From NCBI GenBank assembly GCA_016744875.1, contig JADGDL010000053.1:1-12907 (forward strand): a stretch of DNA of 12,907 nucleotides. The letters are read 5' to 3'. A model generated the notes under the pieces. It saw nothing but the letters and a program-made list of their open reading frames with translations. It did not search any database and was not told the origin of the DNA. Source of the DNA: Sulfurovum sp. GTDB lineage: Bacteria; Campylobacterota; Campylobacteria; Campylobacterales; Sulfurovaceae. The position numbers and the translations under genes were made by a program. This document shows, in pieces, positions 1 through 7,703 of this stretch (the first letter of the stretch is position 1; each line of letters starts with the position of its first letter).

Positions 1-947
1 CAGTGGAACAGATAAACCGTCTTCATTTTGCAGGGGCAGATATGGTCCGTGTAGCTGTACCTGAGCTACAGGATGCATTGGCACTTAAAGCCATTAAAGA
101 ACAGATATCTTTACCTCTGATAGCTGATATCCATTTTAACTATAAACTAGCACTTGAAGCAGCTAAATGGGTAGACTGTATAAGATTTAACCCTGGAAAT
201 ATTGGTGAAAAATCTCGTATTAAAGAGATCGTTAAAGCCTGTCAGGAAAGATCTCTACCTATACGTGTTGGGGTCAATGCAGGCTCACTTGAAAAAGAGT
301 TTGACCAAAGGTATGGTGCTACAGCAGAAGGTATGGTCGCCTCAGCTGAATACAACATCAAGTTTTTGGAAGACCTAGGATTTACAGACATTAAAGTCTC
401 ACTAAAAGCATCAGATGTTGATAGAACAGTGGATGCGTATAGAATGTTAAGACCTAAAAATGAGTATCCGTTTCATTTGGGTGTGACAGAAGCAGGAACC
501 ATTTTTCATGCAACGATAAAGTCTTCCATAGGTTTGGGAGCATTACTGCTTGATGGCATTGGTGACACGATGCGTGTTTCCATTACTGGTGAACTTGAAG
601 AAGAGATAAAAGTAGGTAAAGCGATACTTAAAGACTCTGGCCGTATTAAAGAAGGGCTTAACATCATTTCTTGTCCTACCTGTGGTCGTATAGAAGCAGA
701 TCTTGTAACAGCTGTAGCAGAAGTGGAAAAAAGAACAGCACACATTAAAACACCTATGGATGTCTCAGTGATGGGTTGTGTGGTCAATGCCATAGGAGAA
801 GCCAAACATGCAGATGTGGCTATAGCCTACGGAAAGGGTGCAGGGCTTGTCATGTTAAAGGGTGAGGTGGTTGCAAGACTTCCTGAAGAAGAGTTAGTCG
901 ACCGGTTTGTGACAGAAGTAGAAAAATTCGCTGAGGATAACAAATAA
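1..947 (+). CDS. ispG: 4-hydroxy-3-methylbut-2-enyl diphosphate synthase (flavodoxin/ferredoxin type), 5'-truncated
   Basis: IspG (GcpE) catalyses the penultimate step of the cytosolic MEP isoprenoid pathway, reductively converting MEcPP to HMBPP with a [4Fe-4S] cluster. The window opens inside the gene. The first full codon is GTG at 3, which is an internal valine rather than a start, since the family needs roughly 46 more N-terminal residues. Counting from that codon, the cluster ligands are C224, C227 (SCPTCGR), C259 (MGCVVN) and E266. Their spacing matches E. coli C270, C273, C305 and E312 exactly, with an offset of 46. Other conserved blocks are GADMVRVAVP, ADIHFNYKLAL, NPGNIG and GVNAGSLEK. 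The NAIGEAKHAD stretch replaces the usual NGPGEA, as I recall for Campylobacterota. The stop codon TAA shares its last base with the dnaB start (TAATG), suggesting translational coupling. Identification is secure. Confidence 0.96.
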   Translation, partial: VEQINRLHFAGADMVRVAVPELQDALALKAIKEQISLPLIADIHFNYKLALEAAKWVDCIRFNPGNIGEKSRIKEIVKACQERSLPIRVGVNAGSLEKEFDQRYGATAEGMVASAEYNIKFLEDLGFTDIKVSLKASDVDRTVDAYRMLRPKNEYPFHLGVTEAGTIFHATIKSSIGLGALLLDGIGDTMRVSITGELEEEIKVGKAILKDSGRIKEGLNIISCPTCGRIEADLVTAVAEVEKRTAHIKTPMDVSVMGCVVNAIGEAKHADVAIAYGKGAGLVMLKGEVVARLPEEELVDRFVTEVEKFAEDNK

Positions 948-3415
948 TGGAAAACATGTATAACTTAAACATAGAAAGAGCAGTACTTTCAGCAGTTATA
1001 TTTGACCCGGAAACGTATGAAGAAATAGCGGCTAAGTTAAAGCCAAATGATTTTTATCTACCTTTTCATCAGCATGTGTTTGCTGCGATGGAGGAGCTTA
1101 GTGTTGAAGAGAAACCATTAGATGATGAGTTTTTACGTACAAAATTAAATGCTATGGGTAAGTTTGATGAAGTAGCGATGCTTGACTTACTTTCTGCAAA
1201 CCCTATCACAAATACGTCTGCCTATATGAAAGAGATCAAAGCAAAGTCAACTAAAAGGGCTTTGGCTACGTTGGCAACTGAGATCAAAAAGGTCACTATA
1301 GAAGATGACTTACCTGCTGAAGAAGTAATGAATTTAGTAGAGAAAAAGCTTTATGAGATTACACAAAGCTCTACTTCTGATGACTTTAGAGAATCAAAAG
1401 AGATCACCTTGGCAATGATGGCAGAGATAGAACGTCTTAAAGCACTTGGTAATTCTAAGCTTATCGGTACAGATACAGGTTTTAGAAACCTCAATGATAA
1501 GACTTCAGGTTTTGGGAAAGGAGACCTGGTGATCATCGCGGCACGGCCCGCGATGGGGAAATGTTTGGGTAAAGGCACAAAAGTACTTATGTTTGATGGT
1601 AATCTTAAAAATGTAGAAGATGTTAAAATAGGTGATAAGCTTATGGGTGATGATTCTACTCCACGTAATGTAATCTCCTTGGCACGAGGGCAAGAAGAGA
1701 TGTACTGGATACGACAAAACAAAGGTATAGATTACCGTGTCAATAAGTCTCATATCCTCTCTTTAAAACGTTCACGCAATGAGGGTGGACATAAACATGG
1801 CGATGTGCTAAATATAGAAGTTTCAGAGTATATCGGCAAGTCCGATAAATTTAAAAGTAACTATAAGGGTTATAAGGTTGCTGTAGAATTTAATGAAAAA
1901 AAGTTAGAAGTAGAACCGTACTTTTTAGGTCTATGGCTAGGAGATGGTAGAAGTTCTGATGTTCGCATAGCTACAGAAGATGATGAAGTGGTTAACTATT
2001 TGCAAGAGTATGCTTTTAGGTTAGATAAAAAGTTGCACCGTTACGCAGTAGATGGTAAATGTACCATGTATGGTATTACAAATATACAAAAAGAGGGAGC
2101 ATTGAGAGATGTGAGTCATTCTCTTCAGGGACAGCTTAGAACTTTGGGTGTGATAGATAATAAGCACATACCTCAAGCATATCTCACAGCTAGCACTGCA
2201 CAGAGGCTAGCACTATTGGCAGGTCTTATAGATAGTGATGGATACTACGATGATAAGTATCATGTGATGGAGATAGTTCAAAAACGAGAAGAGCTTGCGC
2301 ATCAGGTTCAATTTTTAGCAAATTCTCTTGGGTTTAGAGCTTCTTTTGTAAAGAAAAAGGCGACTATAAAATCCATAGGATATGAGAGTGATGTGTATAG
2401 AGTTCGTATTGTGGGACATTTGGATGCAATACCTACACTTATAGTACGTAAACAAGCAAGAGCATTGGTCTCAAAAAGAGAGCACAAACATACAGGCATT
2501 AAAGTTCAGTTTGACAAAATAGATGACTACTATGGTTTTGAATTGGATGGGAATCATCTTTTTTTACTAGAAGATATGACTGTAACACACAATACAGCTT
2601 TGGTTCTCAATATGGCACTCAAAGCCATAGAACGTAATGAAGGTGTAGCATTCTTCTCACTGGAAATGCCGGCTGAACAGCTTATGCTCAGACTGCTCTC
2701 TGCAAAGACGTCTATACCGCTTCAGGCACTTAGAGTAGGGGATCTAAGAGATGAACAGTGGTCACAACTTGCTGCTGCAACAGATGATCTGGGGAGCAAA
2801 AAACTTTTTGTAGATGATGGTGGATATGCGACCATACATCATGTCCGTTCTAAATTACGTAAACTCAAAGCACAGCACCCTGAGATATCTGTGGCCATCA
2901 TTGATTATTTACAGTTGATGTCAGGTGAAGGAAAAGAAGGAAGACAGCAAGAGGTTTCTGAGATATCAAGAGGCTTAAAGCAACTCGCAAGAGAGCTACA
3001 GATCCCTATAGTGGCACTTTCTCAGCTCAACCGTGGGGTAGAGAGCAGAGATAACAAACGTCCGATGCTTTCAGACCTTCGTGAGTCTGGTGCCATTGAG
3101 CAGGATGCTGATATCATTCTTTTTGTTTACCGTGATGATGTCTATCGTGAAGCACAGGAAAAAGAGAAAGAAATGAAAGCGAAGGCTGAAGGTAAGCCAT
3201 ATGAATCTGCATTTAGAAAAAAATCTGAAGAAGATGCAGAGATCATCATTGGGAAACAAAGAAACGGACCTACAGGAACGGTTAATCTTGTTTTCCAAAA
3301 GAACTTTACACGCTTTGTAGATGCAGCCATCGCTCCAGCTTTTGAGATAGAATATGAAGATGCAGACATACCGATGCAAGAAGCAAATATCAACATCGAC
3401 ATTCCAACTATATAA
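947..3415 (+). CDS. dnaB: Replicative DNA helicase DnaB, precursor interrupted by an intein
   Basis: The 822-residue precursor encodes the hexameric fork helicase. Without the intein (residues 206-549) the mature protein is 478 residues, the usual DnaB size. Residues about 5-105 are the N-terminal domain, starting NIERAVLSAVIF. The RecA-like helicase domain begins near residue 172 (LIGTDTGFRNLN). Walker A is split: ARPAMGK ends at K205, and the T that completes it is residue 550, the first after the intein. Walker B is AIIDYLQL (D653). ALSQLNRGVESR (690-701), SDLRESGAIEQDAD (709-721) and IIIGKQRNGPTG (767-778) are intact. A charged lysine/glutamate-rich segment at about 733-762 lies between VYRDDVY and AEIIIGK; I recall a similar insertion in H. 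pylori DnaB. The unspliced protein should lack ATPase activity, because the P-loop is broken. The ATG overlaps the ispG stop by one base, and comEC follows after 8 bases. Confidence 0.97.
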   Translation: MENMYNLNIERAVLSAVIFDPETYEEIAAKLKPNDFYLPFHQHVFAAMEELSVEEKPLDDEFLRTKLNAMGKFDEVAMLDLLSANPITNTSAYMKEIKAKSTKRALATLATEIKKVTIEDDLPAEEVMNLVEKKLYEITQSSTSDDFRESKEITLAMMAEIERLKALGNSKLIGTDTGFRNLNDKTSGFGKGDLVIIAARPAMGKCLGKGTKVLMFDGNLKNVEDVKIGDKLMGDDSTPRNVISLARGQEEMYWIRQNKGIDYRVNKSHILSLKRSRNEGGHKHGDVLNIEVSEYIGKSDKFKSNYKGYKVAVEFNEKKLEVEPYFLGLWLGDGRSSDVRIATEDDEVVNYLQEYAFRLDKKLHRYAVDGKCTMYGITNIQKEGALRDVSHSLQGQLRTLGVIDNKHIPQAYLTASTAQRLALLAGLIDSDGYYDDKYHVMEIVQKREELAHQVQFLANSLGFRASFVKKKATIKSIGYESDVYRVRIVGHLDAIPTLIVRKQARALVSKREHKHTGIKVQFDKIDDYYGFELDGNHLFLLEDMTVTHNTALVLNMALKAIERNEGVAFFSLEMPAEQLMLRLLSAKTSIPLQALRVGDLRDEQWSQLAAATDDLGSKKLFVDDGGYATIHHVRSKLRKLKAQHPEISVAIIDYLQLMSGEGKEGRQQEVSEISRGLKQLARELQIPIVALSQLNRGVESRDNKRPMLSDLRESGAIEQDADIILFVYRDDVYREAQEKEKEMKAKAEGKPYESAFRKKSEEDAEIIIGKQRNGPTGTVNLVFQKNFTRFVDAAIAPAFEIEYEDADIPMQEANINIDIPTI
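1562..2593 (+). mobile_element. DnaB intein with LAGLIDADG homing endonuclease, inserted in Walker A
   Basis: This in-frame insertion of 344 codons runs from C1 (TGT at 1562) to N344 (AAT at 2591-2593), followed by Thr as the +1 extein nucleophile. Splicing blocks visible: block A CLGKGTKVLM at residues 1-10; block B with H64 in NKSHILSL, where the usual first Thr is Asn; block F VYRVRIVG near 278-285; block G HLFLLEDMTVTHN at 332-344 with the expected His-Asn end. Two dodecapeptide motifs mark the endonuclease: FLGLWLGDG (121-129) and LAGLIDSDG (219-227), each keeping its acidic residue before the final Gly. KHIPQAYL at 201-208 resembles block D. All residues needed for splicing are present, so a canonical Cys/Asn/Thr reaction is expected, and the endonuclease looks intact. 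The other DnaB intein site I know, in RESG/IEQDAD, is empty here. Sample GC is about 36%, close to the surrounding gene. Confidence 0.96.
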
Positions 3416-3423
3416 ACCTTTGA

Positions 3424-4716
3424 ATGGGAATGCAATTAGAAAAACCTAGTCTTTTTTCTGATAGAAGATCGTTTATCGCTTTTACGTTACTGTTAGTCAT
3501 ATTTATGGGCATACGACTAGGATTTCTATATAGCAGTTATAAAGAATTTACTGCAAAACCTTTTTATTATACAGAGGCGACTGTTTTAACATCTTATGAA
3601 AAGGTAAAAAATAAGAGACACTATCAAGTCTTAAAGCTTCGAAGTGATGAAGGCTTTACTTTTTATACAACGAGTCACAGAAAAGAGAACTTTAACAATA
3701 AGCGTTTGCGCTTACAGATCTTTCCCAATAAAAGTATCTCTTTTCAAGATTATCTGGGCACCTTTTATGTGAGGAGTAAGATCAAGGATCAGGAAACAGT
3801 AGCCTATACACTGAAAGATAGATTACGAAATGCTGTGGAAATACAGCATGAGAATATGGCATTGTCTTCCTTTTATAACGCTATATTTTTTGCAACACCG
3901 ATAGACAAAGTGTTAAGAGAAAAGATCTCTTTATTGGGGGTGAGTCACCTTGTGGCATTAAGCGGGTTTCATTTAACGATCTTATGGGGTTTGGTATACG
4001 GATTTTTACTTTTACTTTATAGACCACTACAGCAACGTTACTTTCCTTACAGACATGCACTTATGGATGTGGGTATAGTTGCTATGATAACTTTGGGTGT
4101 CTATGTGTGGTTTGTAGATTTTCCTCCATCATTGGTACGTTCTTATGCCATGGTCTTTTTAGGATGGGTTGTATTGTTGCTTGGGTTGGAGCTTTTGAGT
4201 TTTATATTCCTTGGCACTGTCGTATTTGGATTGTTAGCTTTGTTCCCTTCCCTGTTGGTATCGCTCAGTTTTTGGTTCTCTGTAGCGGGTGTATTCTATA
4301 TATTTCTTTTGCTTCAGTATACAAAACATGTCGATAAAAGAGTGATCGCTATGTTTGTCATACCTATAGGTATATTTATTTTGATGCTTCCTTTTGTGCA
4401 TGGTATATTTGGTGTAACAAGTGGATACCAACTCTTATCACCATTACTATCACTGCTCTTTGTACCTTTTTATCCATTTGTCATGTTTTTACACCTGATA
4501 GGTGTGGGTGGTATGTTGGATAGTGCTGTACTCTGGATATTTGCCTTGCCGACCCAAAGTACGATACAGTTGCTTCCTTCATGGATCGTAGGTATCTATA
4601 TCGCCTTGTCACTTTTTTCAATGGGGAGTAAGAAGATATTTTATACGACTTTTGGTTTGGCATGTTTATATATGGTCTATCTCTTCATCTCTGTTCAGAA
4701 GATCACAGAATTTTAA
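3424..4716 (+). CDS. comEC: ComEC/Rec2-family competence membrane protein, short form
   Basis: ComEC forms the inner-membrane channel that carries single-stranded DNA into the cytoplasm during natural transformation. The 430-residue product has an N-terminal membrane segment (about 17-38), a soluble region at about 45-140 that fits the DUF4131/OB-like domain, and then the polytopic Competence domain. The hallmark GVSHLVALSGFHL is at 172-184 and PPSLVRSYAM at 234-243; hydrophobic helices continue to about 425. The C-terminal metallo-beta-lactamase domain of full-length ComEC (700-800 residues) is absent, and the gene stops cleanly. As I recall, Campylobacter homologues are also this short. ATGs at 3424 and 3430 are both possible; neither has a good ribosome-binding site, so translation probably depends on dnaB, 8 bases upstream. 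The last 51 bp overlap the convergent yihY gene. Confidence 0.88.
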   Translation: MGMQLEKPSLFSDRRSFIAFTLLLVIFMGIRLGFLYSSYKEFTAKPFYYTEATVLTSYEKVKNKRHYQVLKLRSDEGFTFYTTSHRKENFNNKRLRLQIFPNKSISFQDYLGTFYVRSKIKDQETVAYTLKDRLRNAVEIQHENMALSSFYNAIFFATPIDKVLREKISLLGVSHLVALSGFHLTILWGLVYGFLLLLYRPLQQRYFPYRHALMDVGIVAMITLGVYVWFVDFPPSLVRSYAMVFLGWVVLLLGLELLSFIFLGTVVFGLLALFPSLLVSLSFWFSVAGVFYIFLLLQYTKHVDKRVIAMFVIPIGIFILMLPFVHGIFGVTSGYQLLSPLLSLLFVPFYPFVMFLHLIGVGGMLDSAVLWIFALPTQSTIQLLPSWIVGIYIALSLFSMGSKKIFYTTFGLACLYMVYLFISVQKITEF

Positions 4717-5487
4717 ACCGTGCAAGAAGATAGCCCATGAGATGTATATCCACAGGAAGAAGAAGAGTATCGTAGAGATACTTCCATAGACTGAGGCATA
4801 GGTTTTGTTATGTACAACGTAGAAAATAAATGCACTTTTGGAGAGATACCATACAAGTGAAGAAATAAACGAACTTATGACAGCAGATGACTTTGTAATA
4901 GCTGTATTTGCAGAGTACTGATAGAGAATATAAAATACCATCCAGATCATCAAATAAGGTAAAAAGTAATAGAGATGAATTTTACTTGTAATACTATTTC
5001 TATCGAGGTACCCTTGTACAAAGGATGAGAGATAAAATGAAACACCTACAAGTACAGGTACGATAATGATCAGTAAAAGATAGGTTTTAATGGCTTCAAG
5101 GATACCTCTGTTTGGGGTATTAAAAATATCATTGACGATAAAATCGTAGTTTTTTAAAAACAAAATGGCAGCAAAAATAACATAGAAAATCCCCACGTAA
5201 CCAAGTTTATGTGAGTTTTCCATGAAAGTGTTGATATAGCTCATGATCTCTTTTGAATCAGCAGGAAGAAGATTTGAAAATATGAATGTCTCTATATTTT
5301 GATAGACTGAATCAAAAATAGGCATGGTTGTAAAGATCCAAAGTAAAATAACAAGCAGAGGGATAACAGAAAAGAGAGTGCTCCAGCTAAGACTGGAAGC
5401 ATAATGGCCTATTTTGTCATCAAAAAGATCGCCTAAAAAGTCACGTAGAAAGATATAGTAGTTTTTGAGTAATCTTTTTGTTTTCAT
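4666..5487 (-). CDS. YihY/BrkB-family integral membrane protein (formerly called ribonuclease BN)
   Basis: This 273-residue inner-membrane protein belongs to the YihY/UPF0761 family, once annotated as RNase BN; that activity now belongs to an unrelated enzyme, and the function is unknown. The family signature is seen near the N-terminus (YASSLSWSTLFSVIPLLV, 29-46) and C-terminus (YGSISTILFFFLWIYISW, 234-251). About six hydrophobic segments lie near 36-54, 97-113, 135-157, 172-190, 200-223 and 236-257. A TTG lies one codon upstream at 5490, but ATG at 5487 is chosen because AGGAGGAG sits 6 bases before it and only 3 before the TTG. It is the last gene of a - strand unit behind glcD (32-base gap). 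Its final 17 codons overlap the end of comEC on the opposite strand. Confidence 0.88.
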   Translation of the reverse strand: MKTKRLLKNYYIFLRDFLGDLFDDKIGHYASSLSWSTLFSVIPLLVILLWIFTTMPIFDSVYQNIETFIFSNLLPADSKEIMSYINTFMENSHKLGYVGIFYVIFAAILFLKNYDFIVNDIFNTPNRGILEAIKTYLLLIIIVPVLVGVSFYLSSFVQGYLDRNSITSKIHLYYFLPYLMIWMVFYILYQYSANTAITKSSAVISSFISSLVWYLSKSAFIFYVVHNKTYASVYGSISTILFFFLWIYISWAIFLHGLKFCDLLNRDEEIDHI

Positions 5488-5493
5488 CAAAAA

Positions 5494-5501
5494 CTCCTCC
5501 T
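5494..5501 (-). promoter_or_regulatory. Strong ribosome-binding site of the yihY-family gene
   Basis: The - strand reads AGGAGGAG, near-perfect complementarity to the 16S rRNA tail. It is six bases before ATG at 5487 and decides between that ATG and the adjacent TTG at 5490. It is the strongest Shine-Dalgarno sequence I saw in the window. Confidence 0.85.
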
Positions 5502-5519
5502 ATATCTTTTTATTATGTC

Positions 5520-6908
5520 CTATGACGGTAAACCCATTTTCCCAGGATTAAGGATGTTATTCGGGTCAAAAGAGGCTTTGATACTCCTAAAGAGTTCAAG
5601 TTCCATATCATTAAAGGCTATACCCATAAATGGTGCTTTGCTTGTACCTATGCCATGTTCACCACTTAGTGTACCACCCATATCAACAACCATTTGGAAA
5701 ATTTCTTCAATAGCGTCATGACCATCATGTAACTGTTTTTCATCTGAGCCGTCTACCATGACATTCACATGAATATTACCATCACCAGAATGACCAAAAC
5801 ATGGTACTTTAAAGCCGTATTTATCACCTATTGCATAGATATTGTTCAGTGCAGCAGGAAGCATAGAACGTGGTACAGATATATCTTCATTAAGCTTTTT
5901 AGAACCAAAAATAGTAATGGATGGTGAAGCATTACGTCTGGCATACCAGAGTTCATCTCTATGTTTTTTGTCATTGGCAATGATGAATTCCTGCGCATTG
6001 TTCTCTTTAAATGATGCTTCCAGAGTTTCTAGTTGAAAAGCAACTTCTTCAGGTACGTTACCGTCTACATCACCTATGAGCAAGGCACCGGCTTCTGCGG
6101 GCAGATCAACACCAAGCTTTTCTTTAAGTGCCTGAACGACCAGGGCATCCATGAACTCCATTGCCACAGGGTTTGCTCCTGCTGCGAGTGATTTAAACAC
6201 GGCATTCATAGCATCATCGACAGAAGGGAAGATACCCATGTATCCTTTTGTGTATTTAGGTTTAGGGATCAGTTTCAATGTGATCTCGGTAAGTACAGCA
6301 AGTGTACCTTCAGAAGCTATGAGAATACCCGCAGTGTTATACCCTGCTACATCTTTTATGGTACGTTTCCCTGCACGAATGACATCACCATTGGCACGTA
6401 CTGCACGAAGTGCCATCACGTAGTCTTTGGTAATACCATACTTGGCTGCTCGCATACCCCCGGCATTTTCAGAGACATTCCCCCCAAGTGTGGAGTACTC
6501 TTCACTGGCAGGATCTGGCGGATAAAAGAGACCTACTTCTTCAACAGCTTTTTGAAGGTCCATATTGATGACACCAGGTTGTACCACGGCCACCATGTTC
6601 TCCATATCGATCTCAAGTATCTTGTTCATATGTTTTTCCATACCAAGTATGATACCACCATTGGTAGGTAAAGCACCACCTGTAAATCCTGAGCCAGCCC
6701 CACGAGGGGTAATGACTATCTGGTGTTCATTACAGTATGCCAAGATAGAAGATACATCAGCCTCATCTCTGGGGAATACTACTGCTTCTGGTTCAAAACG
6801 TGTACGTGTAGCATCGTAAGAGTAAGCGATGAGGTGAGCTTTGTCGCTGTAGACGTTTTCTTTTCCGACAATTTTTTCAAAATGTTTGATATGCTTTGTA
6901 TCTAACAC
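5520..6908 (-). CDS. glcD: FAD-linked 2-hydroxyacid oxidase, glycolate oxidase subunit GlcD-like
   Basis: The 462-residue protein is a full-length member of the GlcD / D-lactate dehydrogenase flavoprotein family, which oxidises glycolate, D-lactate or a similar 2-hydroxy acid and passes electrons on to a partner or the quinone pool. The PCMH-type FAD-binding domain spans about 40-218, with PRGAGSGFTGG at 68-78, PPDPASEEYSTLGGNVSENAGG at 130-151 and DVAGYNTAG near 186-194. The FAD-oxidase C domain follows, with FGHSGDGNIHVNV (371-383), GEHGIG (416-421) and the terminal ILNPGKMG. The start is GTG at 6908, inside the stop codon of the upstream gene (TAGTG), with AGGAAG just upstream. No glcE or glcF is in the window, so the electron-transfer partner is unknown. 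The real substrate cannot be told from sequence; glycolate and D-lactate are the main candidates. Confidence 0.92.
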   Translation of the reverse strand: MLDTKHIKHFEKIVGKENVYSDKAHLIAYSYDATRTRFEPEAVVFPRDEADVSSILAYCNEHQIVITPRGAGSGFTGGALPTNGGIILGMEKHMNKILEIDMENMVAVVQPGVINMDLQKAVEEVGLFYPPDPASEEYSTLGGNVSENAGGMRAAKYGITKDYVMALRAVRANGDVIRAGKRTIKDVAGYNTAGILIASEGTLAVLTEITLKLIPKPKYTKGYMGIFPSVDDAMNAVFKSLAAGANPVAMEFMDALVVQALKEKLGVDLPAEAGALLIGDVDGNVPEEVAFQLETLEASFKENNAQEFIIANDKKHRDELWYARRNASPSITIFGSKKLNEDISVPRSMLPAALNNIYAIGDKYGFKVPCFGHSGDGNIHVNVMVDGSDEKQLHDGHDAIEEIFQMVVDMGGTLSGEHGIGTSKAPFMGIAFNDMELELFRSIKASFDPNNILNPGKMGLPS

Positions 6909-7591
6909 TACAGTCTTCCTACAGAAAGGTAATAGTTACCTTTGATATCTGAACTGAACCATCCCGTATCAAGTTTTTCAAAACGCATATAGAATGGGAA
7001 TCTACCTTCTGATGGCAGATTTTTCATAGTTTTTTTAGCAATTGTTTTTCCTGAGATAGGATCTATAAGGATCGCAGAATCTTTACGAACGACGTAGATC
7101 AGTCCTACTTGAAATTTTTTGGCAAAACTTGCAAGGTTTCCTTTAGTGACCAATAAGTCATCATGTACAGCCAGGTAAAGTGCAAAAAGGTCTGGATGTA
7201 TCCAAGTTTTGTTGGGATGTTGGGATGTGATCTTAGCGTATGTGTCTGCATCTGGGGCTAAAAGAAGTACATTGTCATAAAGGTATCCACCAACTACTTT
7301 GTCTCCTGCTACAGCAGCTGTTTTAATAGTAGGAAGTTCATCGTGATGAAGAACATCTGCTGAGAGAAGTTTGGCTTTTCCTTTAGATGTTTGTGTGATA
7401 CGATGGGTAATGGCAGTAAGGTCGTTACCGTAGTTATGTATCACTACACCACTCATACCCGGTGTAGGAAATGCAGATCTAAGGGTAATGTTCTCACCTT
7501 CTACAGATTGAATAGAAGTGTGTACTGATTTTGGAAAAAAACCTGCTAATAGAGGTAAAGAGAGTAGTGCAAAAAGTGCTATTTTGCGCAT
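6908..7591 (-). CDS. Secreted protein resembling the plasminogen-binding protein PgbA N-terminal family
   Basis: The 227-residue product starts with MRK and a hydrophobic stretch to about residue 19, a probable Sec signal peptide, so it likely acts in the periplasm or at the surface. The body is soluble with no cysteine. The stretch VGGYLYDNVLLLAPDADTYA (100-119), then WIHPDLFALYL (130-140) and FQVGLIYVV (160-168), resembles the H. pylori PgbA N-terminal domain as I remember it. This assignment is from memory and moderate. Plasminogen binding itself should not be inferred, since family members occur in non-pathogens. A TTG gives an extension to 7630, but ATG at 7591 is preferred: AAGGA lies 5 bases upstream and the signal peptide then starts normally. 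It heads the operon with glcD, its TAG overlapping the glcD GTG by one base. Confidence 0.75.
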   Translation of the reverse strand: MRKIALFALLSLPLLAGFFPKSVHTSIQSVEGENITLRSAFPTPGMSGVVIHNYGNDLTAITHRITQTSKGKAKLLSADVLHHDELPTIKTAAVAGDKVVGGYLYDNVLLLAPDADTYAKITSQHPNKTWIHPDLFALYLAVHDDLLVTKGNLASFAKKFQVGLIYVVRKDSAILIDPISGKTIAKKTMKNLPSEGRFPFYMRFEKLDTGWFSSDIKGNYYLSVGRL

Positions 7592-7621
7592 AGCGATCCT
7601 TTGTGTAAATATATTGCTTTG

Positions 7622-7627
7622 ATTATA
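7622..7627 (-). promoter_or_regulatory. Putative -10 box for the pgbA-like / glcD / yihY operon
   Basis: The - strand reads TTTGTATAAT, a perfect TATAAT preceded by TTTG. Transcription would begin near 7615, giving a leader of about 24 bases with AAGGA before the ATG at 7591. No good -35 is visible. Confidence 0.55.
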
Positions 7628-7660
7628 CAAACAAAATCGTTCACATTAACTTATTTCAGT

Positions 7661-7666
7661 TATAAT
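7661..7666 (+). promoter_or_regulatory. Putative -10 box for the M23 peptidase / Nudix operon
   Basis: A perfect TATAAT lies in the 112-bp divergent gap, 37 bases before the ATG at 7704. Transcription would start near 7673, giving a leader of about 31 bases. No convincing -35 hexamer is seen 16-18 bases upstream. The gap 7592-7703 carries nothing else beyond the back-to-back promoter on the other strand. Confidence 0.55.
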
Positions 7667-7703
7667 CATGTCCAATTTTATGTAGAGGTAGTCTAGTTAA
7701 GGT

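Noticed and set aside
506..805. Open reading frame on the - strand inside ispG
   Set aside because: It lies wholly opposite the conserved IspG cluster-binding region and shows no protein family features. The same applies to the other frames inside dnaB, comEC, glcD, the M23 gene, aguB, aguA and alr.
1562..2593. Foreign base composition of the intein
   Set aside because: Hand counts on sample lines give about 36% GC in the intein, 35% in an N-extein line and roughly 43% in C-extein lines. The contrast is too small to argue recent transfer.
5488..5490. TTG as the start of the yihY-family gene
   Set aside because: The strong AGGAGGAG is only three bases from TTG but six from the following ATG, so ATG at 5487 is the better start.
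7592..7630. 13-codon N-terminal extension of the pgbA-like gene from TTG
   Set aside because: It would cover the putative promoter and put polar residues before the signal peptide. The ATG at 7591 has a proper ribosome-binding site.
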